From NCBI GenBank assembly GCA_958295855.1, contig OY282383.1:4630481-4694480 (forward strand): a stretch of DNA of 64,000 nucleotides, written 5' to 3'. Position numbers and translations under genes: made by a program. This DNA is from an uncultured Poribacteria bacterium. Lineage in GTDB: Bacteria; Poribacteria; WGA-4E; WGA-3G. The notes below the pieces were generated by a model. The model was not told where the DNA came from and did not search any database. It saw only the letters and a list, made by a program, of their open reading frames with translations. This document shows, piece after piece, positions 6,172 to 15,505 of this stretch; position 1 is the stretch's first letter; every line of letters begins with the position of its first letter.

Positions 6172-7776
6172 GTGAATTTACACAAAAGAGACTACGGGAC
6201 TGTTGTGGGCCCGCACCCGCGCACTGCAAAGGCAGGTTTGGCGATGCTCCTTGCAGGCGGAAACGCTGTAGATGCCGCCGTTGCTGCCGCGTTTGCAGAG
6301 GGAGTCGTGGAGCCCTCGCATAACGGCATCGCCGGTTACGGCGGGTGTGTGCTCATCTATCGCCGGAAAACGCAAGATGTCGTAGCGATAGATTACAATA
6401 CTGCGGCACCGGCAGCGGCTTCCGAAGACATGTTTACGATTGAAGCGGCACCCGATGTGCCGGCAGGATATCGCGTGCCAGGGCGCGTGAACGTCCACGG
6501 GCCACTGTCTATTGGGGTGCCGGGGGTTGTCGCAGGCTTGTGCTTGGCATTAGAGCAGTTCGGGAGTTTGCCCCTCGCTGATGTACTTTGTCCGGCTATC
6601 AATTCGGCACGCTACGGCTACGCGCCCAACAGTGCGAACCGGGGCGGTATCGCGGGGAATGCAGAACGGTGGAAACAGGAATTCCCGGAGACAGCGCGCG
6701 TTTTCCTCAAAAATGGAAAACCGCCGAAAAAAGGGGAAACACTCACAAATCCTGAACTCGCCCGAACCCTGGAGGCGGTTGCAGAAGGAGGGCACGCTGC
6801 GTTCTATGAAGGAAAGATAGCAGAAACAATTGCGAATCACATTCAGGAATTGGGGGGATGCTTGACCGTGGCAGACCTCAAGAACTATCGCCCTTTTATC
6901 ACGCAACCTTATGAAATTCGTTATCGGGGCTATTCGGTGTATACTGCACCGCTCGGGGCAGGCGGGCTGACGACGTTACAGATGCTCCGATTAGTTGAGG
7001 AATTTGATATGGCGGAGAGGCCTGTCGCTGAGCGGTTCCATATCTTCGCTGAGGCGATGAAGGTTTGCTGGCCCGAGCGGCTCCGCCGATTCGGTGACCC
7101 GGCGTTCGTCGATATAGACATCGCAGCAGAACTGTCGGACGATTTCATAGCGACGCTCAGCGAAAAGTTGAAGGCGGGCCTTGAAGCACCGCAACCTGGA
7201 GAGGTGGTCTACTACGAACCGATGAATTGTACGAGTCATATATCTACGGCGGATGCGGAGGGCAACATGGTGTCGTTGACGCAAACGCACGGCGGTGGAT
7301 TCGGTTCGATGGTGACGGTGCCGGGTACTGGCTTGCTTTTCGGACACGGTGTTGGCAGATTTGATCCGCGGCCTGGATTGGCGAACGCTATCGGTCCCGA
7401 TAAGCGCCCACTTCACAACATGGCACCGTTTCTCGCCTTGCGCGATGATGGGCTGCCCTTTGCCACCTACGGCATCCCCGGCGGCCGCACGATTCCGAAT
7501 AACCAGTTGCACATCAGCGTCAGCCTGATGAACCTGCAGGCACCTATTCAGCTGGCTTTGGACGCGCCGAGGCTTCACACCGATGGCGCGGAACCGATTC
7601 AGGTCGAATCTCGAGCCGGCGAAGAGACGCTTGAAGCGTTGCGGCAGCTCGGCCACGAAGTCACAGCGAGCGGGGGCATCGGTGGCCCCGGACACGGCAT
7701 CGTCTTGTCGGATAATGGCAGCCACCACGCCGGTGGCACGGACCCGCGCGGCGAAGGCAAAGTCATGGCGAAATAA
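6172..7776 (+). CDS. ggt: Gamma-glutamyltransferase family protein
   Basis: 534 residues, normal for the family. The enzyme would cleave gamma-glutamyl bonds (glutathione-type substrates) after self-processing. Visible marks: GGNAVDAAVAAAFAEGVVEP (29-48), NGIAGYGG, the self-cleavage site NCTSHIS with the catalytic Thr near residue 354, GNMVSLTQTHGGGFGS just after it, and the GIPGGR loop matching the usual GSPGGS. There is no signal peptide, so it is probably cytoplasmic and may act as an acylase-like hydrolase rather than a periplasmic glutathione enzyme. GTG start with AGGAGGAGAAG. First of four same-strand genes with the SDR 14 bases downstream. Confidence 0.9.
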   Translation: MNLHKRDYGTVVGPHPRTAKAGLAMLLAGGNAVDAAVAAAFAEGVVEPSHNGIAGYGGCVLIYRRKTQDVVAIDYNTAAPAAASEDMFTIEAAPDVPAGYRVPGRVNVHGPLSIGVPGVVAGLCLALEQFGSLPLADVLCPAINSARYGYAPNSANRGGIAGNAERWKQEFPETARVFLKNGKPPKKGETLTNPELARTLEAVAEGGHAAFYEGKIAETIANHIQELGGCLTVADLKNYRPFITQPYEIRYRGYSVYTAPLGAGGLTTLQMLRLVEEFDMAERPVAERFHIFAEAMKVCWPERLRRFGDPAFVDIDIAAELSDDFIATLSEKLKAGLEAPQPGEVVYYEPMNCTSHISTADAEGNMVSLTQTHGGGFGSMVTVPGTGLLFGHGVGRFDPRPGLANAIGPDKRPLHNMAPFLALRDDGLPFATYGIPGGRTIPNNQLHISVSLMNLQAPIQLALDAPRLHTDGAEPIQVESRAGEETLEALRQLGHEVTASGGIGGPGHGIVLSDNGSHHAGGTDPRGEGKVMAK

Positions 7777-7790
7777 TAGGAGAGCAGGCA

Positions 7791-8579
7791 ATGGTTTTCT
7801 GCAACGATGCCCTTGCAGGGCTACATATCGTAATTTCTGGTGGGTGTGGCGCTATCGGGGTTGGAATCGTTAAAAAATTGACGGAACACGGTGCAAACGT
7901 AACGGTGAACGATATCTTATCGTATCAACTTGCAACAGCACGGCTCAGCGAGAACGGGATTGACATGGGGAAAATTAACTATGTCAAGGCTGACCTGACG
8001 CTCGCGGACGAAACCAATACGTTGGTGAAAGTGGCGCGTGAACAATTTGGTTCCATCCACGTCGCGCTTTGTCATATCGGCATGGTAATTCCGAAACCGT
8101 TGTTAACATACCAAGCAGAAGAGTGGGATGAGACGATGGCAGTCAATGTGCGGACAGCGTTCCTCTTGGGCAAAGCCGCGGCCGGCTCGATGCTTGAAGA
8201 TGGTGTGAAGGGACAACTCATTTTTACCACATCTTGGGTTGCCGATGTGCCGTGGCCGGAGATTGGCCCGTATAATGCAAGCAAGGCGGCGATGAAGCAG
8301 TTGATGCGTTCCTTTGCACGGGAATTGGCGGATAAAGGCATTCGCGCGAATGCGGTGGCCCCTGGAATTGTCAGCGTTGGGCTGGCAAAGCAGCAGTGGG
8401 ATACGGATGCAACCTACCGTGCGCGGGCACAGAAGGCGATTCCGCTTGGCACTATGCAACCGCTTGACTCGGTGGCAAACGCCTTCCTGTTTTTGTGTAG
8501 CCCCGCGGCAGATTATATGACTGGGGCAGTGCTCCTCGTGGATGGCGGGTGTAGCTTGTATCCGATGGATAATGCCTAG
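7791..8579 (+). CDS. Short-chain dehydrogenase/reductase (SDR)
   Basis: 262 residues, classical SDR length. Nucleotide-binding motif SGGCGAIGVGIV (16-27), with Cys and Ala in place of the more common residues, acid D42 after the second strand, and the catalytic pair Ser148 and YNASK (Tyr161, Lys165). The C-terminal LVDGGCSLYP is typical. NAD(P)H-dependent oxidation of an alcohol or sugar is expected; the substrate cannot be told. GGAG lies before the ATG, 14 bases after the gamma-glutamyltransferase stop, consistent with one operon. Confidence 0.9.
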   Translation: MVFCNDALAGLHIVISGGCGAIGVGIVKKLTEHGANVTVNDILSYQLATARLSENGIDMGKINYVKADLTLADETNTLVKVAREQFGSIHVALCHIGMVIPKPLLTYQAEEWDETMAVNVRTAFLLGKAAAGSMLEDGVKGQLIFTTSWVADVPWPEIGPYNASKAAMKQLMRSFARELADKGIRANAVAPGIVSVGLAKQQWDTDATYRARAQKAIPLGTMQPLDSVANAFLFLCSPAADYMTGAVLLVDGGCSLYPMDNA

Positions 8580-8751
8580 TGCTTTGTCCGTTTTCAATTC
8601 TACTCACTGTAGAGACGCGGAGGCCCCAAAGGGCGAGGAGAACACAATTTTAAGATTCTCACGGCGTAACGCCACGGGCTCTGTGTCTCTGCCATTTATC
8701 GAAAGAAAACAAGTGCGCGTTTTGTAAGCGACGCGAAAAAATGGAGGAATT

Positions 8752-9069
8752 ATGTCACAATTTGTAAAAGCTGCGACAACCGAACAGGTGCAACCCGGTA
8801 GTTGTATCGGTGTAAAGGTCGAAGGTGTTTTTATTGGTATCTACAATGTAAAGGGTGAGTATTACGCGATGAACAACATCTGCCCACATCTCGGTGGGGT
8901 TTTGAGTTACGGCTTCTTAGACAACGGTTGTATTACCTGCCCACTGCACATGTGGGAATTTGATGTGACGACCGGCAAATGCGTTTGGCCGGGTGAGGAG
9001 AGTCTGCCTACCTACCCTGTTAAGGTTGAGGATGAGGATATCCTCGTGAATGTAGATGCACCGCACTAG
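8752..9069 (+). CDS. Rieske [2Fe-2S] ferredoxin-like protein
   Basis: 105 residues, the size of small NirD/BphF-type Rieske ferredoxins. Cluster ligands are visible as CPH (Cys44, His46) and CPLH (Cys63, His66), with the usual 16-residue gap. There is no signal peptide or membrane helix, so it is a soluble electron carrier. It is preceded by GGAGG. Its place between an SDR and an epimerase-like gene suggests it feeds electrons to an oxygenase or works in the same catabolic route, but no oxygenase subunit lies next to it. Confidence 0.88.
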   Translation: MSQFVKAATTEQVQPGSCIGVKVEGVFIGIYNVKGEYYAMNNICPHLGGVLSYGFLDNGCITCPLHMWEFDVTTGKCVWPGEESLPTYPVKVEDEDILVNVDAPH

Positions 9070-9219
9070 GGGTTTCATAAGGTTGCAGTACCGTCATTTC
9101 TGATGTTTTTAGAGGCATGTAAGAGAGCTCGTCGGAGGTCTCTGATGCTTAGGTTTCCGAACTCACATTGTAATATCAAATGGTGTAAGGGAAAACAGAT
9201 TACGCCGAGGAGGTTCCTC

Positions 9220-10209
9220 ATGTCAAACATACCTAACCGAACGCCTGGTGCCGGTACGACAAATCTGATCACTGGTGGCCTGGGATGCATCGGCACTTAT
9301 GTCATTCGCGACCTGTTAGCCGCGGGTGAAAAGGTGGTTGTTTACGACTTTGCTTACGACTTAACCATTCCAAAGATGGTGTTAACGGATGAGCAGCTGG
9401 AAGCGTTCACCTTTGTGCAGGGCGACATTACCGATCTGCCGCACGTTTTGCGCACTATCCAAGCACACGACATCGACAGGGTTATTCATCTCGCCTCGTG
9501 GCAGGTGCCGGCGTGCAACGCGAACCCACCGCAGGCTTTAAAGGTAGTCTGCGAAGGCACTATTAATATATTGGAAGCTGCGCGTATTTTCAATCTCCAA
9601 CGCGTCGTCTGGGCGAGCAGTGTTGCGGTATTCGGCGCGCCGGAGGATTACAACAACCAGCAAATTCTCAACGATGCACCGCACTATCCGAAGTTTATCT
9701 ACGGCGCATGCAAATCCCTCAACGAAAGATATGCGATGCACTATTTTGATGCGTACGGCGTTGATTCAATTGGGCTTCGGTTTACTGCTGTCTACGGTGT
9801 GGGCAGAACGCGGGGGATGAGTTCATTCACCACGAAACTGATCGAAGCGGTGGCGTTGGGCGAGCCGCATGTCTGTCCGTTCGGAGACGATGCTGTGGAT
9901 TGGCAGTATGTGGAGGATGTCTCTCGTTCAATTGTCGCTGCGTGTACCTGTCCAACGACAGAGACGCGCGTCTTCAATGTCAAGGGGGGCATCCGTCCGG
10001 TCAAGGAAGGTGTGGCGTATCTCAAGAGGTTGGTGCCGGATGCCCAGATAACATTGGAGCCGGGGGTATTCGGGATTTCATGGGATTACGATGCAACACC
10101 CATTGCTGAGGAGATGGGCTTTACGCCTGCCTATACGATGGAGCAAGGGATTCTGAAAACGTTCAATCGCTTCCGGGGGCGTGCGGGGTTGGTGCCACTC
10201 CTTCCTTAA
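9220..10209 (+). CDS. NAD-dependent epimerase/dehydratase (extended SDR)
   Basis: The start at 9220 is chosen because GAGGAGG lies 7 bases upstream; an upstream in-frame ATG at 9103 would add 39 residues without homology. 329 residues: Rossmann motif TGGLGCIGTY (18-27), GDIT (about 67-70), VIHLAS, and YGACK (Tyr161 to Lys165), the catalytic pair of extended SDRs. Nucleotide-sugar epimerase or dehydratase activity is likely; the substrate is unknown. The C-terminus has a plausible substrate-domain helix pattern. Last gene of the gamma-glutamyltransferase cluster. Confidence 0.88.
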   Translation: MSNIPNRTPGAGTTNLITGGLGCIGTYVIRDLLAAGEKVVVYDFAYDLTIPKMVLTDEQLEAFTFVQGDITDLPHVLRTIQAHDIDRVIHLASWQVPACNANPPQALKVVCEGTINILEAARIFNLQRVVWASSVAVFGAPEDYNNQQILNDAPHYPKFIYGACKSLNERYAMHYFDAYGVDSIGLRFTAVYGVGRTRGMSSFTTKLIEAVALGEPHVCPFGDDAVDWQYVEDVSRSIVAACTCPTTETRVFNVKGGIRPVKEGVAYLKRLVPDAQITLEPGVFGISWDYDATPIAEEMGFTPAYTMEQGILKTFNRFRGRAGLVPLLP

Positions 10210-10297
10210 AAATGCGAGCGACACGTAGTGTGCTTTTTCGGAAACAGGTGCATCGCGGCGTGCTGCTGATATTCCATTCACGTGCTGCGTTTCGGGA

Positions 10298-10975
10298 TTA
10301 TGAAAAGATGTGCCCTAGAATCCCAACAATTCCCAATACGATGCTGCCAACTCCGACCAATAGGGTTCCTCTGTGAATAGACCTATCCAGTGGGGAAGTA
10401 GCGAGTTTCCGCATGATGAGGTGTGCCCAGACAACTAACGCGCTACCCTGCAAAAAATACGCGACGCCTTCTTCCCATCTTGCGGCTTCCCGGATTACAT
10501 CGAAAAGAAGGAAGTCTTCTATTGCCCTGGCATCGCAGCTAAGAGAATATCCGGCAGCAGCAGCGACAAGCACTGTGCTAATCAGCAACGAGCGGGTTAT
10601 AGGGGATATTTTCAGAATTACGAATACCCATATAACTACCGCCAGGTTGCTCAAAATCGAAGGGACCCACTGCACCCAGATCCATTCTCTCACCGTTGGA
10701 AAATTAGGAAACAGACTTTCTAATATGTTAGCCAATCCCAAGCCGCCTATGCTGCACCCTAAGACAAATATGATACGGCATGCAATGGAGACAGAGACCG
10801 GCACGCGCGCAATGCCGAGGGGCATCAGACTTGAACCAACTAATACACAGCTCGTTGCAATCAACGAGAGTGTGCTGTTGCTATCTATGGGAATTCCCAT
10901 AATACCGAAAATAAATGGATTCAGTTGTATTGTCTTCCATGTGACATTGGGCATTTTCGCCAGTTTGTCAAACAT
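10298..10975 (-). CDS. Polytopic membrane protein, tandem paralogue 1
   Basis: 225 residues with six to seven hydrophobic segments and no known family motif. It aligns along its length with the next gene (11044..11721). Shared points are RVPxSVxIA, GLxLxNILE/WTLLEYLF, W(I/V)QWV...LxNLAxxxWxFVILxIxPITRSL(L/I)IST, AAxWExGxxxxLxxxALxxWxHLI and a final GIxxILGHIF/IIAAIFS. The conserved PITRS between two helices is a good family signature. Function unknown. Same strand as its twin, ~70 bases apart, likely co-transcribed. Confidence 0.75.
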   Translation of the reverse strand: MFDKLAKMPNVTWKTIQLNPFIFGIMGIPIDSNSTLSLIATSCVLVGSSLMPLGIARVPVSVSIACRIIFVLGCSIGGLGLANILESLFPNFPTVREWIWVQWVPSILSNLAVVIWVFVILKISPITRSLLISTVLVAAAAGYSLSCDARAIEDFLLFDVIREAARWEEGVAYFLQGSALVVWAHLIMRKLATSPLDRSIHRGTLLVGVGSIVLGIVGILGHIFS

Positions 10976-11043
10976 TGTGGCTCCTTTGCTGAGGACATCA
11001 GGCTTTTCTCCGCTTTAGCCTTCTTGCAGCAGGGTACGTTTTG

Positions 11044-11721
11044 TCACAGGGAGAATATTGCCGCTATAATCTGAGAAATTCCTAGCCCGATGTAGCCGCC
11101 GCCGTAAACCATGAGAATTGGAACAAAGAATCGATATCTGTCGGGTGCTGTTTCCCGTGCAATGAGATGCATCCATGCAATGAGGGCTACACTCCCTAAA
11201 ATATGTGTTATCCCGTGTTCCCACTCTGCTGCTTTCCAAGTTTCCTCAAAAACGGTTGCTTCTACGATAACCTGCACACCACAGACGAGAACGTATGCGG
11301 TTGCCACAGCAACAAGCCCTGTGCTAATAATGAGCGAACGGGTTATAGGAAAAATTCTTAGTATCACGAACATCCAGGGAAAAAGGGCGAGATTCGCGAG
11401 CACTAAAACTACCCACTGTATCCAGTTATCTTTTATCGGCATGGGAGTATCGGCGAATAGGTATTCTAAGAGGGTCCAAAGCGTTAATCCGTTGATGCTG
11501 GCGACGAGGGCAAGTGTGATACCGCGTGCAATTTTCACAGAGGTGGGTACGCGCCCAACAAACAGCGACATAAGGCTTAAGATAACCCATGTTAGGCTAA
11601 CCATGAGCAACGTAAACCTGCTGTGAAAATCCAGGAGGAAGATGGTACACAGGGAAAGTCCGGTAAACCACTGTATTTTTTCTCTGGCAATCTCGGCTAT
11701 GTCTTCAAATTCATCAAGCAT
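11044..11721 (-). CDS. Polytopic membrane protein, tandem paralogue 2
   Basis: 225 residues, the same length as its neighbour at 10298 and clearly homologous (see that entry for shared motifs), including PITRSLIIST around residue 127. About seven predicted membrane helices. GGAG of the leader AAGGAGCCCC precedes the ATG. The two genes probably arose by tandem duplication and have since diverged substantially. The 190 bases upstream show no recognisable element. Confidence 0.75.
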   Translation of the reverse strand: MLDEFEDIAEIAREKIQWFTGLSLCTIFLLDFHSRFTLLMVSLTWVILSLMSLFVGRVPTSVKIARGITLALVASINGLTLWTLLEYLFADTPMPIKDNWIQWVVLVLANLALFPWMFVILRIFPITRSLIISTGLVAVATAYVLVCGVQVIVEATVFEETWKAAEWEHGITHILGSVALIAWMHLIARETAPDRYRFFVPILMVYGGGYIGLGISQIIAAIFSL

Positions 11722-11913
11722 TGGGGCTCCTTTCTTGATGTAATTATACCAGATATGTTAGCTGTCCGGCAAGAAAAACGGATTGCCCGGTAGGGAATTT
11801 TTCTCTGAAACCCTCGGAAACTTTGTGAGCAATTCGCGAGCAAACTTTCCCTACTTTAGACGTTGATTAGCAAAAACCCTACAATTATGCGCTTTACTGT
11901 AAATTCTGAAACC

Positions 11914-12612
11914 TCATACAATCTGTTTCGCGAGGATTAATCCGATGACACAGACGATGGCTGTCAAGGTTCGTTTTTCGCTCTTGAGGGCGCGCCCCCA
12001 AGAAAAATCGTGGGGAGAAGGATGCAGATAGGGACGCAAATGGGGGAGGAGGCTCGGCACAGCTTCCCGATACGCCCGATAGATGGCACCGCATGCTTCC
12101 AACAGATACGCCTCTTCTAAGGCGATGATAGGGAGGTATTGTGAGAAATAGCCGACAATCAGCACGGCTACCAGCCAATAGACATTGGCAACAAGACAGA
12201 TACCGAAGCTGAGCAGAAAATTGCCCAGATAGAGTGGGTTTCGGACGTAACTATAGGGCCCGGTTGTGACGAGGGCGCGGGCGGCACCGAGGGTTCGGGC
12301 GCGGGTGGCGGCCCCCGCATATCCGACTGCCCATATCCGGAGAAATTCACCTACCGCAATGAACGGCGTGCCAATCGCTACTGTGTACCACGTTGGTTGG
12401 GCGAAATAGAGCAAGGCAAAGATGAACGGAATTGGGGTAAAACTGCGGATTTTGAAGAAGAAGTTGCCGAGCTTTTTGGGCGTTGTCACGATAATGTTTA
12501 GCGGGTTTTTAATCAAAATCATCCGCTCTACCGAGGTTGTACGGGCAGTGCAATAGTGTCTGCCCGATGCAATGCCCCACTTCATTGCAGGACAAACTGC
12601 CACCGACACCAA
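11914..12612 (-). CDS. Isoprenylcysteine carboxyl methyltransferase (ICMT/PEMT)-like membrane protein
   Basis: Up to 232 residues. The C-terminal half contains GAARALVTTGPYSYVRNPLY (about 127-146), the SAM-binding signature TTGPY-x-YVRNPxY of the ICMT/PEMT superfamily, followed by two helices and the ALEEAYL-x9-YRAY segment. Four to five membrane helices. Bacterial members often methylate lipids or act in terpenoid-related modification; the exact substrate is not known. The first ~30 residues are poorly hydrophobic and the real start may be the ATG at 12522 (MILIKNPL). It follows lptG on the same strand after ~40 bases. Confidence 0.82.
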   Translation of the reverse strand: MVSVAVCPAMKWGIASGRHYCTARTTSVERMILIKNPLNIIVTTPKKLGNFFFKIRSFTPIPFIFALLYFAQPTWYTVAIGTPFIAVGEFLRIWAVGYAGAATRARTLGAARALVTTGPYSYVRNPLYLGNFLLSFGICLVANVYWLVAVLIVGYFSQYLPIIALEEAYLLEACGAIYRAYREAVPSLLPHLRPYLHPSPHDFSWGRALKSEKRTLTAIVCVIGLILAKQIV

Positions 12613-12654
12613 GGTTTTGTGGGAGGGTTTGTAGCTCCGATATGATACGAAAAT

Positions 12655-13728
12655 TTATTTGGGTGTGCGCCATATTAAGATACAGCCGACAATGGCGTAC
12701 AGAATATTCGCACCCCAACAGGCAATAAATGGGGGGAGCTTGCCGCTCTCACTCAGGCCTTCCAGTGTTGCGAAGGAGAGTGCCCAGTAGATGAAAGCAA
12801 GGAAAAAAGCGATTACCAAGCCTGCGAAAAAGCCAGCTCTGCCAAACCGGATAGCAATCGGTGCGCCGAGCATCACGACAACAACCGCTGCGTACGGATA
12901 CGCACTTTTGTGATGCAACTTTACCTGTTCCTTCCGCGAAATCTGGCCCGCTGCTTGTTTGTAGGCAATCTGTTCCCGGAGTTCCCTAACGGTCATCGCC
13001 CGCGGATCTTTGTTGCTTCCAACAAAACGTGCAGGATCTTCGTGGCATTCGATAGATTGTTTGGCGAACGTTTCGTAGGCGATTTCCTTGCCGTTCTCAA
13101 ACCGCCGGACGTATCCATCGAACAGCTGCCACTGCGTGGGTGTCCATGTTGCTGACTTTGCATAAGTGACGCGAGCGAGTTGTTCTGCTTTATCGTATTC
13201 GTAAATGGTTAGCTGGTGGATGTCCCGCGCGTCCAAGTCAATTCGCTGTGAGTAGAAGATGCGTTCGCCTCCTTTGAAGTCTTTGCCTTTGAAGACGATA
13301 TGCCTGCCGCGTCGGGGCGGTACCTTCTTTTGCAAGAGGTTTGCTTTATGGTAAGCAGGGGACGCAACCCGGTCGTAAAAGAGTGCGAAGAGCGCGCAGA
13401 TAAGGAGTGTTGCAATAAGAATAAAGCCGATAAGGCGGTAAACACTTACACCGCCTGCCTTCATTGCGGTAAATTCGTTGTTTTGCACCATCCTGCCGAG
13501 AACAAAAAAGACTGCGACAAATCCGGCAACTGGCACGACTTCCATAATCCGGCGGGGTGCTTGAAAAAGAACGATTTTGACAGCGGTGATATAGGCGATA
13601 TCATCCTCGAACTTCTTGATGTCCTTATCTAACAGGCGCACGATAACAACCAGTGCGATAAAAAAGCAGAGTGCCACCATGAAGGCTTTGAGGTATTCTC
13701 GAAGCAGATACCGGTCTAGAATATTCAA
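12655..13728 (-). CDS. lptG: Lipopolysaccharide export permease LptG
   Basis: 357 residues, YjgP/YjgQ family. The N-terminus MNILDRYLLREYLKAF with a first helix, then LDKDIKKF and EVVPVAGFVAVFFVLGRM-NNEFTAMKAGG (about 62-95) is the family hallmark. A beta-jellyroll periplasmic domain follows (about 115-255), then three C-terminal helices (AYPYAAVVVVMLGAPIAIRF ...). With LptF and the LptB ATPase it would extract LPS from the inner membrane. It lies downstream of lptF on the same strand, with a 225-base spacer holding a repeat. Presence of both genes argues for an LPS-containing outer membrane. Confidence 0.9.
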   Translation of the reverse strand: MNILDRYLLREYLKAFMVALCFFIALVVIVRLLDKDIKKFEDDIAYITAVKIVLFQAPRRIMEVVPVAGFVAVFFVLGRMVQNNEFTAMKAGGVSVYRLIGFILIATLLICALFALFYDRVASPAYHKANLLQKKVPPRRGRHIVFKGKDFKGGERIFYSQRIDLDARDIHQLTIYEYDKAEQLARVTYAKSATWTPTQWQLFDGYVRRFENGKEIAYETFAKQSIECHEDPARFVGSNKDPRAMTVRELREQIAYKQAAGQISRKEQVKLHHKSAYPYAAVVVVMLGAPIAIRFGRAGFFAGLVIAFFLAFIYWALSFATLEGLSESGKLPPFIACWGANILYAIVGCILIWRTPK

Positions 13729-13859
13729 GCGATGCGTCCTATCCTCAGTATTTTTGCGTTTTTCGTAAGGTTCAGTTCCAGGAATGCCGGTTTCCGTAGT
13801 TTAAAATTAATTGAAAATCTCGTCGGAGGTTTCTGCTCTTTCACCATCGTTTTGCGCTA

Positions 13860-13950
13860 TCAAAAGGGAGCCCTTAACCTCACCACAGAGACGCAGAGAA
13901 CACAGAGAGAATTTAGAATAGTTTCCTCTGCGTCCCTTGGTGCGCTCCCG
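13860..13950. repeat. Dispersed CACAGAGACGCAGAGAACAC-type repeat in the lptF-lptG spacer
   Basis: The spacer contains CTCACCACAGAGACGCAGAG followed by AACACAGAGAGAA and later CCTCTGCGTCCCTTGG, a partial inverted match to the first part. This ACAGAGACGCAGAG-type sequence is known from spacers of many unrelated bacterial genomes. It gives rise to spurious TTETQRTQR translations. Confidence 0.6.
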
Positions 13951-13953
13951 CCC

Positions 13954-15156
13954 TTAAGATTCAACTTTTCTGTTGATGGCAAGCGGGATATTTCTGTCTC
14001 GATGTTTCCAAGCACGCAGTCTTCCTTCCCCTATCATGCCGATGTTGATAACAATTCCGAGCGTTCCGATAACGATATTCGGTAGCCACATGGCGAGGGC
14101 AGGATGTAGCATACCGTTCAAACCTGTGCTTTGGCCGGCCTGGAGCAGGAGGTAGTAGACGAGGATTACCGCCAATCCGATGCCGAACCCAATCATTCTG
14201 CCGCTCCGTTTCACCATTAAGCCGAGTGGCACACCCATTAACCCGAAAGCGAGACACGCAAAAGGGATGGAAAACTTTTTGTGATATTCCACCTCAGCAT
14301 AGCGGAGTTTCTTGAGTGCGTAGCCCGGGTTTTTACTGGTTTTTAGTGTTGTTTGCAAAGTGCCAACAAATGTCTTGAGTTGTGCAATGCGCATCGTACG
14401 CGGGGTGTGGCTCTGAAATTCGCCGCGTTCCAAGTCTTCGGTTAACCGAAGCGCAAGTTGTTGTTCCTGAAACCGGGTTATACGGAAATTTTGTGAATTG
14501 TCTGTGGCCGGTTCATAAGTGTGCCCGTTGTAAAGTTTCAAGCGTGCCCCGCCGTTTTCAAAGCCGAGTGTGGCTTCTTGCGCGTGGATGAAGCGGGGTT
14601 TTCCGTTCCAGATGCTGTCCCAGATTTTGACGTTCTGCATCCGCCCGGTGTTGGCATCCGTTGATTCGTACATCCAGAGTTTGCCTTCGGTTTCCAACTC
14701 CTTCATGACGGTAGATTCTTCCAAAACGAGCGCGGGATTGTGCTTTCGGATATCACGTTTGAGGGCAGCATAAGCGAGATTCGCTTGTGGAAGCGCGTAG
14801 TCCATCAATCCGAGGTCGACAATACTCAACAGCATGGCTACGCTCAAAAGAGGAAGCATAAGTTGATGGAAGGCGATACCGTGTGCCTTCATCGCCACAA
14901 TTTCGTTGTGGGTAGAAAGCCGCCCCAGCGCAAGTAAGATTGCGACTAAGCTTGCCATCGGGATGGCTACCACAATCGTCGCAGGCATCACATAGATGAG
15001 CAATTCGACAAGGTATAGCGGGCTTATCCCTTTCTGCACAAACAGTTTCGTCATCCGAAAAAGGTCATCGAAGATAAGGATAAAGGTGAAACATAGCAGT
15101 GCTATTATGAAAGGCGGAAAAAATTCTTTGAGTATATATCGTGCTAATGTGGCCAT
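13954..15156 (-). CDS. lptF: Lipopolysaccharide export permease LptF
   Basis: About 400 residues from the ATG at 15156 (MATLARYILKEFFPPFIIAL). An in-frame upstream ATG at 15312 would add 52 polar residues that do not look like LptF, so the shorter start is preferred despite no clear Shine-Dalgarno. Family marks: first helix, then a second hydrophobic block ending VAIPMASLVAILLALGRLS-HNEIVAMKAHG. A periplasmic jellyroll is next, and the C-terminal helices begin at YHKKFSIPFACLAFGLMGVP. Works with LptG and LptB in LPS export. Its 3' part reads into the spacer repeat before lptG. Confidence 0.88.
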   Translation of the reverse strand: MATLARYILKEFFPPFIIALLCFTFILIFDDLFRMTKLFVQKGISPLYLVELLIYVMPATIVVAIPMASLVAILLALGRLSTHNEIVAMKAHGIAFHQLMLPLLSVAMLLSIVDLGLMDYALPQANLAYAALKRDIRKHNPALVLEESTVMKELETEGKLWMYESTDANTGRMQNVKIWDSIWNGKPRFIHAQEATLGFENGGARLKLYNGHTYEPATDNSQNFRITRFQEQQLALRLTEDLERGEFQSHTPRTMRIAQLKTFVGTLQTTLKTSKNPGYALKKLRYAEVEYHKKFSIPFACLAFGLMGVPLGLMVKRSGRMIGFGIGLAVILVYYLLLQAGQSTGLNGMLHPALAMWLPNIVIGTLGIVINIGMIGEGRLRAWKHRDRNIPLAINRKVES

Positions 15157-15320
15157 ATTTTTGGTGCTGCTGTAGACATGTCGCGGTATGCGAGTTTTGT
15201 AAGCACGCAGGGCATCTGATGCTGTACTAACGTGAGTTCGGTGTTCATAGTGCAAACTTTTCGTTTGCGACAGGCCATCAGAAAGTGTAGCGTCGAAATG
15301 CAGTTGCTTCACTTTTCAGC

Positions 15321-15421
15321 TTTAGTTGCAAACCCTTTTGGATTTCTTCAAAAAATGTGGTTTCCGATCGTTTCTTCATGTCGTTTTAGTTGCAAATCGT
15401 TTTGGGTTTCTTCAAAAAATG
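15321..15421. repeat. Two direct copies of a 37-bp repeat
   Basis: TTTAGTTGCAAACCCTTTTG followed by GATTTCTTCAAAAAATG (15321-15357) recurs at 15385-15421 with three differences, at a 64-base period. It lies upstream of lptF and of the plus-strand gene at 15506. No function apparent. Confidence 0.6.
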
Positions 15422-15470
15422 CGAAGTTTACAGAAAACCGAAATGTCCATCGGGAAACCCTGTTTTTAAT

Positions 15471-15499
15471 TTGATATTTTGCTGCAGAGGTGTTATTAT
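15471..15499 (+). promoter_or_regulatory. Sigma-70 promoter, possibly giving a leaderless transcript
   Basis: TTGATA (15471-15476), a 17-base spacer and TATTAT (15494-15499). The ATG at 15506 is 7 bases after the -10, exactly where transcription should begin, and no Shine-Dalgarno is seen. Confidence 0.55.
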
Positions 15500-15505
15500 A
15501 TCCTT

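Noticed and set aside
6991..7791. 266-residue minus-strand frame across the gamma-glutamyltransferase gene
   Set aside because: Shadow of the strongly supported plus-strand gene; Arg/His-rich composition typical of such shadows.
10298..11018. Plus-strand frames over the tandem membrane paralogues (10413..11018, 11111..11626)
   Set aside because: They mirror the minus-strand helices; no ribosome sites, and the minus-strand paralogy is clear.
12351..12380. Sigma-54-like TTGGCACG on the minus strand near 12370
   Set aside because: TTGC lies 7 rather than 4 bases after TGGCACG, and the site is inside a coding region.
13732..14085. 117-residue plus-strand frame with TTETQRTQRE
   Set aside because: Translation of the dispersed ACAGAGACGCAGAG repeat and of antisense lptF.
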